A stretch of 18,582 bases of DNA from Flavobacterium sp. 9R (GCF_902506345.1 NZ_LR733413.1:1859100-1877681); one strand, 5' to 3'; positions 5,579-12,908 are shown, counted from the stretch's first letter. The notes: a model not told the origin generated them from the sequence alone. Program-made: numbers and translations.

Positions 5579-6202
5579 ATGAAAAAGATACTTCTTTTTA
5601 TGCTTTTGACAACCTCCATTGGTTTCTCTCAAAAAAAAACAGTTCCACCCTCTCCTTCTTCCTCTTCAGACACTATCGTTTTGGCAGGAGGCTGTTATTG
5701 GTGTGTTGAAGCTGTTTATGAAAACCTTAAAGGAGTACAAAAAGTAGTCTCTGGATTTGCTGGAGGTACGGTAAAAAATCCAAGTTATGAAGCGGTTTCT
5801 TCAGGTACAACTGGAGCGGCTGAAGTGGTTCAAATTACATTTAACAAAAACGAAACCAATTTGGATGAAATTTTCAAAGTGTTTTTTACCGTTCACGACC
5901 CTACTACATTGAATCGTCAAGGAGCTGATGTAGGGACACAGTACCGCTCAGCAATATTCTTCAAAGATGAAGCACAAAAAAAAGCAGGTCAACAAATCAT
6001 ACAAGCGCTGACCAAGGCAAAAGCTTTTGACCGTCCAATAGTAACTACAATAGAACCTCTTACTGCTTTTTATAAAGCCAAAGACAGTCATCAAGATTAT
6101 TATGAAAAAAACCAATCTCAACCGTATTGCCAACTCGTGATACAACCCAAATTAGAGAAATTTGAGAAAGTTTTTAAAAACCGACTTAAATCAAAAAATT
6201 AA
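5579..6202 (+). CDS. msrA: peptide-methionine (S)-S-oxide reductase, exported
   Basis: Reduces the S epimer of methionine sulfoxide in proteins, complementary to MsrB. The 207-residue product has a Sec signal peptide (MKKILLFMLLTTSIGFSQ, no lipobox Cys), then a Pro/Ser-rich linker (22-30). The active-site motif is GGCYWCVE with catalytic Cys39, Tyr replacing the more usual Phe of GCFW. Further family sequence includes SGFAGG, YEAVSSGTTGAAEVVQ, FFTVHDPTTLNRQGADVGTQYRSAIF and a C-terminal HQDYYEKN. A second cysteine in QPYCQL (about 184) may serve recycling. Exported with msrB, it would form a complete periplasmic methionine-repair pair; the electron donor is not encoded here. Confidence 0.95.
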   Translation: MKKILLFMLLTTSIGFSQKKTVPPSPSSSSDTIVLAGGCYWCVEAVYENLKGVQKVVSGFAGGTVKNPSYEAVSSGTTGAAEVVQITFNKNETNLDEIFKVFFTVHDPTTLNRQGADVGTQYRSAIFFKDEAQKKAGQQIIQALTKAKAFDRPIVTTIEPLTAFYKAKDSHQDYYEKNQSQPYCQLVIQPKLEKFEKVFKNRLKSKN

Positions 6203-6227
6203 ATTAAATCCATTATCTATACACATT

Positions 6228-6255
6228 AAAAAGCCGAATTTTTCGGCTTTTTTTT
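6228..6255 (+). terminator. rho-independent terminator after msrA
   Basis: An 11-bp stem AAAAAGCCGAA/TTCGGCTTTTT (6228-6238 with 6242-6252), a 3-nt loop and a run of T to 6255, 25 nt after the msrA stop. It closes the msrB-msrA unit. Confidence 0.92.
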
Positions 6256-6259
6256 ATGA

Positions 6260-6289
6260 CTTGAAGCAGTTCCTTTTTTACTATATTTG
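6260..6289 (+). promoter_or_regulatory. promoter of the M20 hydrolase operon
   Basis: CTTG (6260-6263), an 18-nt spacer and TATATTTG (6282-6289) form a near-consensus flavobacterial promoter directly after the msrA terminator. The expected start is about 15 nt before the ATG at 6312. Confidence 0.78.
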
Positions 6290-6311
6290 TTTGTAACCGA
6301 AAACCAAATTC

Positions 6312-7622
6312 ATGAAAAAAGCAACAATTACATCAAGCCTTTTGCTAATTGCATTGTGCAGTACTGCTCAAAATCAAACGTTAAAAACAAAAGTGGCTCA
6401 AAAAGCAGCCAGTTTAGAATCGAAAGTAGTTAGTTGGAGGCGAGAGTTGCATCAAAATCCAGAATTAGGCAATCGAGAGTTTAAAACTTCGGAAAAAGTT
6501 GCTGCACACTTACGTTCTTTGGGAATTGAAGTTCAAACAGGTGTAGCAAAAACGGGAGTTGTTGGTATTCTAAAAGGAGGAAAACCTGGACCAGTTGTAG
6601 CTCTAAGAGCAGATATGGATGCGCTCCCCGTAAAAGAACGAGTAAATTTACCCTTTACTTCCAAAGTAACAGGAGAATATAATGGACAAGCTGTGGGTGT
6701 AATGCATGCATGCGGCCATGATACCCACGTAGCCATGTTAATGGGAACTGCCGAAATTTTAGCCTCAATAAAAAATGAAATAAAAGGAACTGTAAAATTC
6801 ATTTTCCAACCAGCAGAAGAAGGCCCACCAGAAGGCGAAGAGGGAGGTGCAGAGTTAATGGTAAAAGAAGGTGTTTTGAACAACCCAAAAGTGGATGTCA
6901 TTTTTGGCCTCCATATTAATGCCCAAACCGAAGTGGGTCAAATCAAATACCGACCAAAAGGAACCATGGCGTCCTCAGATTGGTTTACCATACAAGTCAA
7001 TGGCAAGCAATCGCATGGCGCCTATCCGTGGCAATCCGTTGACCCTATCGTTACCGCCTCACAAATTGTTCTCGGCTTACAAACTATTGTAAGCCGCAAT
7101 GTAAATTTAACCGAAAACGCTGCTGTAGTGAGCGTAGGCCAAATCAATGCAGGGGTTCGAAGCAACATCATCCCTGAGTCATTGACGCTGAGTGGTACGA
7201 TTCGAACGTTGGATTCCCAAACTCAAGACTTTATTCATGGTAGAATCAAAACCATCGCTACCAATATAGCCGAAAGCGCAGGCGCCAGCTCAGAAGTTAC
7301 CATTTCTAAAAAAACATTAATAACCTATAATGACCCCTCACTAACAGAACAAATGCTCCCTACTTTACAAGCAGCAGCAGGAAAAGAGAATGTTCATTTA
7401 ACTGAGGCCGTTACTGGAGCAGAAGATTTCTCTTTTTATCAAGCTAAAATTCCGGGATTATTTTATTTTATTGGAGGAATGCCCAAAGGAAAAAAAGCCA
7501 GTGAAATGCCCTCACACCATACCCCTGATTTTTATATAGACGAAGGAAGTTTTGTTTTAGGAATGACGAGTATGGCAGATTTGACCTTAGATTATATGGA
7601 AATGAATACCAAAAAGAAATAA
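6312..7622 (+). CDS. exported M20-family amidohydrolase (HipO/ILR1-like)
   Basis: Metal-dependent amidohydrolase of the M20D group, which hydrolyses N-acyl or N-benzoyl amino acids and related amides. The 436-residue product has an N-terminal signal peptide (MKKATITSSLLLIALCSTAQ), so it should act in the periplasm or outside. The catalytic domain shows WRRELHQNPEL (42-52), metal-site ALRADMDALP (97-106), HACGHDTH with Cys134 and His136, PAEEG with Glu169/170, FGLH with His201, and the C-terminal SHHTPDF (about 401-407). The dimerisation domain (about 215-330) contains VNGKQSHGAYPW. Physiological substrate cannot be told from sequence: hippurate-like, peptide or dipeptide hydrolysis are all possible. 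A DUF4440-like gene follows after 10 bp, implying cotranscription. Confidence 0.9.
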   Translation: MKKATITSSLLLIALCSTAQNQTLKTKVAQKAASLESKVVSWRRELHQNPELGNREFKTSEKVAAHLRSLGIEVQTGVAKTGVVGILKGGKPGPVVALRADMDALPVKERVNLPFTSKVTGEYNGQAVGVMHACGHDTHVAMLMGTAEILASIKNEIKGTVKFIFQPAEEGPPEGEEGGAELMVKEGVLNNPKVDVIFGLHINAQTEVGQIKYRPKGTMASSDWFTIQVNGKQSHGAYPWQSVDPIVTASQIVLGLQTIVSRNVNLTENAAVVSVGQINAGVRSNIIPESLTLSGTIRTLDSQTQDFIHGRIKTIATNIAESAGASSEVTISKKTLITYNDPSLTEQMLPTLQAAAGKENVHLTEAVTGAEDFSFYQAKIPGLFYFIGGMPKGKKASEMPSHHTPDFYIDEGSFVLGMTSMADLTLDYMEMNTKKK

Positions 7623-7632
7623 AGTACTTTAT

Positions 7633-8106
7633 ATGAAAACCTACCTGTTCGCTTTTTGTATTATTTGCAATTTCTTATTCACAACAACTGTGATTGCTCA
7701 AGAAAAAAAAGTAGCGCCAACTTCACAGGAGTTGTACAATGAAATTGCGGCTATGGACACTCAACTTTTTGAAGCCTTCAACGCAAAAGACATGTCCAAG
7801 TTTAAACCTATGTTTACCGAAGACTTAGAATGGTACCAAGACAATGGTGGTTTATTGTCGTATGACACTGTTTTTGCCAATTTTGAAAAAATGTTCAAAA
7901 ACGAAAACAAACTTACTCGAACGCTAGTAAAAGGAAGCCTTGAAGTACATCCTATAAAAGATTTTGGAGCCATCGAAGTAGCCCAACATCAATTCCGACA
8001 TATGGAGAACGGAAAAGAAGAAGTTGGCACCTTTAAATTTGTTGCCATTTGGAAAAAAATAGGCAATCAATGGAAAGTTTCACGAATGATAAGTTATGAC
8101 CATTAA
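7633..8106 (+). CDS. exported NTF2-like (SnoaL/DUF4440-type) protein
   Basis: The 157-residue product has a signal peptide ending near residue 22 (TVIAQ), followed by an NTF2-like alpha+beta fold of about 120 residues. Recognisable elements are the opening helices with AMDTQLFEAFNAKDMSKFKPMF, the strand FTEDLEWYQDNGG and the closing KKIGNQWKVSRMISYDH. Such domains serve as small-molecule binding cups or enzymes, and DUF4440 members mostly lack an assigned reaction. The gene starts 10 bp after the M20 hydrolase stop, so the two are probably translated from one mRNA and may act on the same exported substrate; that link is inference. The family assignment is good, the function unknown. Confidence 0.85.
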   Translation: MKTYLFAFCIICNFLFTTTVIAQEKKVAPTSQELYNEIAAMDTQLFEAFNAKDMSKFKPMFTEDLEWYQDNGGLLSYDTVFANFEKMFKNENKLTRTLVKGSLEVHPIKDFGAIEVAQHQFRHMENGKEEVGTFKFVAIWKKIGNQWKVSRMISYDH

Positions 8107-8144
8107 AATGTATTTTTCATAAATCAATTTTAATCCTATTGAGG

Positions 8145-8257
8145 GCGTGCCACCATAAAAAAAAGAGGCCAACTTATGCTAGTGGTAAGTCGGCCTCTTT
8201 CTTTTATGCTGTCGGGCTATCCGCTCCGCCTTGGCGGATTGCTCCTATCCCTCACGC
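8145..8257 (-). ncRNA. structured intergenic element with terminal repeats
   Basis: The gap between two convergent genes is bounded by GCGTG (8145-8149) and CACGC (8253-8257), which are inverted copies. On the minus strand the right part reads GAGGGATAGGAGCAATCC, a short hairpin CCGCC-AA-GGCGG, then AGCGGATAGCCCGAC. That is the same order of blocks as the element at 1116-1195 (GATGG..AGTGGCATCC, hairpin, GATAGAACGGACAGCC). From memory, the combination GGGCGTGCC ... TCGGGCTATCCGCT ... TATCCCTCACGC recurs between genes in Bacteroidota. A terminator hairpin (8162-8200) sits inside it. It may be an RNA element, a repeat family or an elaborate terminator. Confidence 0.5.
8162..8200. terminator. 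bidirectional terminator, convergent genes
   Basis: A 9-bp stem AAAGAGGCC/GGCCTCTTT (8162-8170 with 8192-8200), one mismatch, then a 5-bp stem ACTTA/TAAGT. It is flanked by A and T tracts on both sides, so it can stop the M20-NTF2 mRNA from the left and the FAD-dehydrogenase mRNA from the right. Confidence 0.85.
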
Positions 8258-8265
8258 AAAATAAT

Positions 8266-9828
8266 TTAATTTTTCAATACCTCTGCAATCTTCTGTGCAC
8301 ATTTCTCCCCATCAATCGCTGCCGAAATAATGCCTCCTGCATAACCCGCTCCTTCACCACAAGGATACAATCCTTTGATTTGAAGATGCTCTAAAGTGTA
8401 ATTGTCTCTTGGAATTCGCACAGGCGAAGAGGTTCTAGATTCGGGAGCGTGCAAAATCGCCTCATTAGTAGCATAGCCTTTCATTGATTTCCCGAATTCT
8501 GAAAATCCTTGACGCATGATTTGGGTTAAAAATCCAGGAAAAACCTGTCCCAATTCCACTGATGTTGTCCCTGGAACATAGGACGTTTTGGGAATATCAG
8601 AGGATGTTTTACTTTGGGTGAAATCGACTAAACGTTGTGCAGGCACTTTTTGCGTCTGACCCGCCAATTGCCATGCTTTTTGTTCAATACTCTTTTGAAA
8701 CTCCATTCCGGCCAAAGCACCAAACTTGGCAAAGGGTTTAAAATCCTCTAACTTCAATTCTACTACAATCCCAGAATTAGCAGTATGCTGATCTCTTTTA
8801 GAAGGCGACCAACCATTGGTAACCACTTCACCTGGACTTGTCGCACAAGGCGCAATCACTCCGCCAGGACACATACAAAACGAATACATCCCACGACCAT
8901 TAACCTGTTTCACTATTGAATAAGGTGCTGGTGGTAAATGTTCTCCACGGTAATCACAGCTATATTGTATGGTATCAATTAAAGATTGTGGGTGTTCCGC
9001 TCGAACGCCAAGTGCAAAAGGTTTGGCTTCTATTAACACTTTCTTTTTATCTAACAATTCGAAAATATCCCTTGCAGAATGTCCAGTAGCTAAAATTAAT
9101 TTATTGGCCGATATGACTGCACCATTTTGAGTTGTTACACCCTGAACTTCATTGTTTTTTATTATGATGTCCGTAACTCTGGTTTCAAAAAGCACTTGAC
9201 CACCGCATTCGATGATTTTCTCTCTAATATCTTGAATGATTTGCGGTAGTTTATTGGTTCCAATATGTGGATGAGCGTCGACCAAAATATCAGGTGTTGC
9301 TCCAAAAGCTACCAATAATTCTAGTATTCTATTTACGTCACCTCTTTTTTTGGAACGTGTATATAATTTTCCATCCGAATAGGTTCCAGCTCCACCTTCA
9401 CCAAAACAATAATTCGAATCCTCGTTTACAATATAATCTCTATTGATGGCTTTCAAATCCCTACGTCGACCACGAACATCTTTTCCGCGTTCAATAACTA
9501 TAGGCTTCAAACCCAGTTCGATCAGTTGAAGCGCTGCAAAAAGTCCAGCTGGTCCAGCACCTACTACAATCACTTCTTGTGCATTCGCTACGTTTTGATA
9601 GTCTGGCAAAGCTATTTTTTGTTCTAAAAAAGGCTCTCCTTTTAAGTAAACCATCACTTTTAAATTGATTTTGACCGCTTTTTGACGCGCATCAATAGAA
9701 CGTTTTACAATAGTAGCACGCTGAATTTCTTTGACCGAAATTTTTAATTGTCGAGACAAATAATCATAGAGTAACGTTTCGTTAGCAGCAATTTCGGGAG
9801 CAACTTGTAATAGGAGTTCTTGTGGCAT
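8266..9828 (-). CDS. FAD-dependent dehydrogenase, COG2509 type
   Basis: A 520-residue flavoprotein of the widespread but poorly characterised COG2509 group. Residues 1-80 form a small ferredoxin-like N-terminal domain typical of the group (start MPQELLLQVAPEIA). The Rossmann FAD motif VIVVGAGPAGLFAA is near 87-100 and the ERG end of its second strand near 113-115. FGEGGAGTYSDGKL (142-155) and the C-terminal GLYPCGEGAGYAGGIISAAIDG flavin-contact region are hallmark sequences. YSFCMCPGG contains a cysteine cluster, near the middle, also typical. The reaction is unknown. The frame extends six codons to a TTG at 9846, but the ATG before PQELL matches the family start. It is transcribed alone and stops 8 bp from the structured element. 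Confidence 0.88.
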   Translation of the reverse strand: MPQELLLQVAPEIAANETLLYDYLSRQLKISVKEIQRATIVKRSIDARQKAVKINLKVMVYLKGEPFLEQKIALPDYQNVANAQEVIVVGAGPAGLFAALQLIELGLKPIVIERGKDVRGRRRDLKAINRDYIVNEDSNYCFGEGGAGTYSDGKLYTRSKKRGDVNRILELLVAFGATPDILVDAHPHIGTNKLPQIIQDIREKIIECGGQVLFETRVTDIIIKNNEVQGVTTQNGAVISANKLILATGHSARDIFELLDKKKVLIEAKPFALGVRAEHPQSLIDTIQYSCDYRGEHLPPAPYSIVKQVNGRGMYSFCMCPGGVIAPCATSPGEVVTNGWSPSKRDQHTANSGIVVELKLEDFKPFAKFGALAGMEFQKSIEQKAWQLAGQTQKVPAQRLVDFTQSKTSSDIPKTSYVPGTTSVELGQVFPGFLTQIMRQGFSEFGKSMKGYATNEAILHAPESRTSSPVRIPRDNYTLEHLQIKGLYPCGEGAGYAGGIISAAIDGEKCAQKIAEVLKN

Positions 9829-9852
9829 GGTATCTGAATACTTCAATTTTTA

Positions 9853-9875
9853 GAGTAAACCATCTTCGTTTACTC
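9853..9875 (-). promoter_or_regulatory. 5'-terminal hairpin in FAD-gene leader
   Basis: GAGTAAAC (9853-9860) and GTTTACTC (9868-9875) form a perfect 8-bp stem with a 7-nt loop. From the -7 box at 9882-9889 transcription should begin close to 9875, so the mRNA would start with this hairpin, which could protect the 5' end. It ends 24 nt before the ATG. A DNA operator is the alternative. Confidence 0.55.
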
Positions 9876-9881
9876 AGGCTA

Positions 9882-9889
9882 CAAAAGTA
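9882..9889 (-). promoter_or_regulatory. -7 box of the FAD-dehydrogenase gene
   Basis: TACTTTTG on the minus strand fits TAnnTTTG and lies 53 nt before the ATG. No good TTG is seen at 19-20 nt upstream. The core is the same as in the leftward promoters at 187 and 432. Confidence 0.5.
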
Positions 9890-10268
9890 CTATTTTGAAT
9901 TCAATTTTTAGAATTAGATTGAAAAACGACAGGAGGTTCTCCAAAAAATAAAAACATGTAAGGCATTTTAAGGTCATGTAAATTGTGGTGTGTTATAGTA
10001 AAGTAAAAAATAAAAGACAATATAAGTTGTTGTCAAAAAATCTGTGTCAAAATGTAAACCGCAATGTGCGCAAAGGATTACGCAAGGGGCGCCAAAAAAA
10101 TAGAAAACAGATAAGTCATAAAAGTTTTAATAAAACGAAGTGTGTGTTTAGACCATATAAGGAATTTAACAGCATAGAAGTTATGTGATAATATCCTTTG
10201 TAATCTTTTAATCTGTAGCTTTTGACTTTTTATCAGCAATAAACAAAGATTTTCATTATAAGTCTTTG
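9890..10268. other. non-coding spacer
   Basis: About 380 bp between divergent genes. A 67-codon plus-strand frame begins with GTG at 9985 and is very Lys/Arg/Asn-rich without any motif; I regard it as chance. A small CGCAA repeat (10060-10093) is the only structure noticed. Confidence 0.55.
10060..10093. repeat. degenerate CGCAA direct repeats
   Basis: CGCAA occurs at 10060-10064, 10069-10073 and 10081-10085, followed by GCGCC. This GC-rich patch stands out in AT-rich spacer. From memory, similar strings of CGCAAAG-like units are scattered in flavobacterial intergenic DNA, but that cannot be checked from one copy. Confidence 0.35.
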
Positions 10269-10276
10269 TAGTTTTG
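10269..10276 (+). promoter_or_regulatory. -7 box of the small orphan gene
   Basis: TAGTTTTG matches TAnnTTTG and lies 22 nt before the ATG at 10299, predicting a leader of roughly 15 nt. No TTTG is seen at the expected -33 position. Confidence 0.5.
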
Positions 10277-10298
10277 CAAACTAGTTAAATCAAATACT

Positions 10299-10538
10299 AT
10301 GTCTAGAAAAATCAAACTCATTTGGGATTTTCGAGGTCCTGCCTCTGCTAAAACCGCCGAACATCACGAAATTCATCTAAAAGAGTATATAAAAATTGAG
10401 CAACTACCGCTCGAGATTACAGGATTTAAAACGTTCGGAGAAATGCACGCCGTCGCCTTTATGGTGGTGGAAGAGCAAGATATGATTACAGTACGCGATG
10501 CTTTGAAACCCCACCGTGGAGAAGTTTATGAAAACTAA
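10299..10538 (+). CDS. small conserved-looking protein of unknown function
   Basis: A 79-residue soluble protein starting MSRKIKLIWDFRGPASAKTA. It has no signal peptide, membrane segment or cysteine. The pattern is compatible with a beta-alpha-beta-beta-alpha-beta (ferredoxin-like dimeric barrel) fold: a first strand IKLIWDFRG, a His-rich helix TAEHHEIHLKEYIKI (20-34), strands around LEITGFKTFG and HAVAFMVVEE, and a final helix ITVRDALKPH. The three histidines at about 22, 23 and 26 with a fourth near 50 could bind a metal, but this is speculative. It has its own -7 box and faces recQ across a palindromic terminator. I do not recognise a named family. Confidence 0.8.
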   Translation: MSRKIKLIWDFRGPASAKTAEHHEIHLKEYIKIEQLPLEITGFKTFGEMHAVAFMVVEEQDMITVRDALKPHRGEVYEN

Positions 10539-10551
10539 ATTCCAAAAACGA

Positions 10552-10596
10552 AAATTCCAAATTCCAATAACTAACGATCATTGGAATTTGGAATTT
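10552..10596. terminator. 17-bp palindromic bidirectional terminator
   Basis: Positions 10552-10568 and 10580-10596 are perfect 17-bp inverted copies with an 11-nt loop, made of two tandem AATTCCA-type units per arm. It lies between the convergent small orphan gene and recQ. There is a T-rich run on the right side; on the left the A-rich flank serves the minus strand. Confidence 0.85.
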
Positions 10597-10617
10597 AATT
10601 TTTTGGAACTTGAAAAT

Positions 10618-12813
10618 TTAATTCGCTACTTCACTAATAAATTTGATACGCATTAATCGCAATTCATCAATATCATATTCGCCATCAAATTCTTTTAAAG
10701 CTTCTTCAATATTGTCTGAATGGGATTCCATAAAATAATCGTGAATTTCTTCTTGCTGGTCTTCATCCAACATTTCATCAATCCAGTAGGTAATGTTCAG
10801 TTTTGTTCCAGAATACACAATCTGCTCCATTTCCTTGATTAGGGCTCCCATAGAAAGACCTTTAGCAGAAGCAATATCTGTTAAAGCTAATTTTCTATCA
10901 ATATTTTGAATGATATATAATTTATTTGCTGAATTCACCCCTGTTGATTTGACCACTAAATCATCAGGTCGAATGATATCATTGTCTTCTACATAGCGTT
11001 GTATCAATGTCACGAAAGCTTTTCCGTATTTTCTAGCTTTACCTTCACCAACACCGTGAATGTTTATCAATTCTTCTAGAGAAATTGGATATTTCAATGC
11101 CATATCCTCTAGAGAAGGGTCTTGAAATACTACAAAAGGTGGAACGCCCAATTTTTTGGCTTCCTTTTTACGTAATTCTTTTAGCATCGCCATTAACGTC
11201 TCATCGGCGGTGCCTGAAGATTTAGCGGCTGTAACAATTGCATCATCCTCAGATTCACTGTATTCATGATCTTCAGACATCATGAAAGACTCTGGGTTCT
11301 TTATAAACGCTAAGCCTTTTTTGGTAATCTTTACAACTCCGTAGGTTTCGATGTCCTTTGCTAGCAAACCATCTACTAAAACCTGACGCAATAAAGCCAT
11401 CCAAAATTTCTCATCATGGTCAGCACCACTCCCGAAGAAAGATTGAGTGTCTGTTTTGTGAGCTTTAATAACGGCATTTACTCTACCGATTAGGGTAAAA
11501 ACTATTTCTTTGGACTTGTAGATATGTTTTGTTTCTTTAACAACCTGAAGCAGCTTGACTACTTCATTCATTGCTTCAACTTTGGTCTTTGGATTTCTAA
11601 CATTGTCATCCATGTTTCCACCCTCTCCAGTTTCGTTATCGTACTCTTCTCCGAAATAATGGAGTAAGAATTTACGTCTCGACATGGATGTTTCTGCATA
11701 AGCAACCACCTCTTGCAAAAGTGCAAAACCAATTTCTTGTTCAGCAACAGGTTTACCAGACAAGAATTTTTCTAATTTTTCAACATCTTTATAAGAGTAA
11801 TAAGCCAAACAATGTCCTTCTCCTCCATCTCTACCGGCACGACCTGTTTCTTGGTAATAACTTTCTAAAGATTTTGGAATATCATGGTGGATTACATAAC
11901 GTACATCTGGTTTGTCTATTCCCATACCAAAAGCAATCGTAGCTACCACAACATCAACATCCTCCATCAAAAACATGTCTTGATGTTTGGCTCTAGTCTT
12001 GGCATCCAATCCAGCGTGATAAGGTACAGCACTAATTCCGTTTACTTGTAAAACTTCAGCAATTGATTCTACTTTTTTACGACTCAAACAGTATATAATG
12101 CCTGATTTCCCTTTATGTTGACGAATGAATCGGATAATATCCGACTCTATGTTTTTAGTCTTGGTACGTACTTCATAAAAAAGATTAGGTCTATTAAACG
12201 ATGCTTTATAAGCAACTGCATCGGACATGTCTAAGTTTTTTAGAATATCCTCCTGAACTTTTGGAGTTGCAGTGGCAGTAAGACCAATTACAGGCACCTG
12301 GCCTAATTGTTTTATAATATGTCTTAAGTTTCGATATTCTGGTCTAAAATCATGTCCCCATTCAGAGATACAGTGTGCCTCATCAATAGCCACAAATGAA
12401 AGAGGGACTTGCTGCAAAAACTGTACATATTCCTCTTTTGTTAAAGATTCTGGAGCTACATACAATAACTTCGTAACGCCTGAAGTAATGTCTTTTTTTA
12501 CTTGAGCGATTTCAGTTTTTGTCAATGATGAATTTAAGACATGCGCCACTCCATTATCAGACGACAAACTTCGTATGGCATCAACTTGATTTTTCATTAA
12601 AGCAATTAGAGGAGAGACGACAATTGCAGTTCCGTCAAGAATTAAAGCGGGTAATTGGTAACAAAGTGATTTCCCTCCGCCAGTCGGCATAATTACAAAA
12701 GTATTCTCTTTATTCAAGAGGCTTCTAATGACTTTTTCCTGCAATCCTTTGAATTGACTGAAGCCAAAATACTTTTTTAATTCCTTGTGTATATCAATTT
12801 CGTTTGAATTCAT
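10618..12813 (-). CDS. recQ: ATP-dependent DNA helicase RecQ without RQC zinc cysteines
   Basis: A 3'-5' DNA helicase acting in recombination and fork repair, 731 residues (E. coli RecQ has about 610). Visible helicase motifs: motif 0 FGFSQFKGLQ (16-25), Walker A MPTGGGKS (42-49), DEAH (144-147), the aromatic-rich loop SEWGHDFRPEY (150-160), TATAT (179-183), and ETGRAGRDG (322-330, motif VI). An HRDC domain covers about 536-607 (PPFVVFQDPSLEDMA). A roughly 120-residue acidic C-terminal extension follows. The RQC region shows SRRKFLLHYFGEEYDNETGEGG where E. coli-type enzymes have four zinc-binding cysteines; here none remains, and no cysteine occurs after residue 335. The winged-helix part (about 410-505) is still present. 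Start ATG at 12813; divergent from kdsD. Confidence 0.95.
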   Translation of the reverse strand: MNSNEIDIHKELKKYFGFSQFKGLQEKVIRSLLNKENTFVIMPTGGGKSLCYQLPALILDGTAIVVSPLIALMKNQVDAIRSLSSDNGVAHVLNSSLTKTEIAQVKKDITSGVTKLLYVAPESLTKEEYVQFLQQVPLSFVAIDEAHCISEWGHDFRPEYRNLRHIIKQLGQVPVIGLTATATPKVQEDILKNLDMSDAVAYKASFNRPNLFYEVRTKTKNIESDIIRFIRQHKGKSGIIYCLSRKKVESIAEVLQVNGISAVPYHAGLDAKTRAKHQDMFLMEDVDVVVATIAFGMGIDKPDVRYVIHHDIPKSLESYYQETGRAGRDGGEGHCLAYYSYKDVEKLEKFLSGKPVAEQEIGFALLQEVVAYAETSMSRRKFLLHYFGEEYDNETGEGGNMDDNVRNPKTKVEAMNEVVKLLQVVKETKHIYKSKEIVFTLIGRVNAVIKAHKTDTQSFFGSGADHDEKFWMALLRQVLVDGLLAKDIETYGVVKITKKGLAFIKNPESFMMSEDHEYSESEDDAIVTAAKSSGTADETLMAMLKELRKKEAKKLGVPPFVVFQDPSLEDMALKYPISLEELINIHGVGEGKARKYGKAFVTLIQRYVEDNDIIRPDDLVVKSTGVNSANKLYIIQNIDRKLALTDIASAKGLSMGALIKEMEQIVYSGTKLNITYWIDEMLDEDQQEEIHDYFMESHSDNIEEALKEFDGEYDIDELRLMRIKFISEVAN

Positions 12814-12836
12814 TCTTTATTATGTGGTATTTTGTA

Positions 12837-12908
12837 TAAATTTGCAACACTAAAGGTACAAAAATCTTTTATACATACAAATTTAAACATTCTGTTTTGA
12901 TAAGCAAC
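12837..12908. promoter_or_regulatory. overlapping divergent promoters recQ / kdsD
   Basis: For kdsD a plus-strand -7 box TAAATTTG lies at 12837-12844, with a poor -33 match. For recQ a minus-strand TAAATTTG lies at 12878-12885, with GTTG 19 nt upstream (12905-12908, inside the first kdsD codons). If both are used, the two transcripts overlap at their 5' ends by about 20 nt. Confidence 0.4.

Noticed and set aside
8176..8394. 72-codon plus-strand frame over the structured element
   Set aside because: Starts inside the terminator loop and runs antisense into the FAD dehydrogenase gene.
9985..10188. 67-codon plus-strand frame with GTG start
   Set aside because: Extreme Lys/Arg/Asn content, no domain, no nearby promoter. 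A small basic protein cannot be fully excluded, but nothing supports it.
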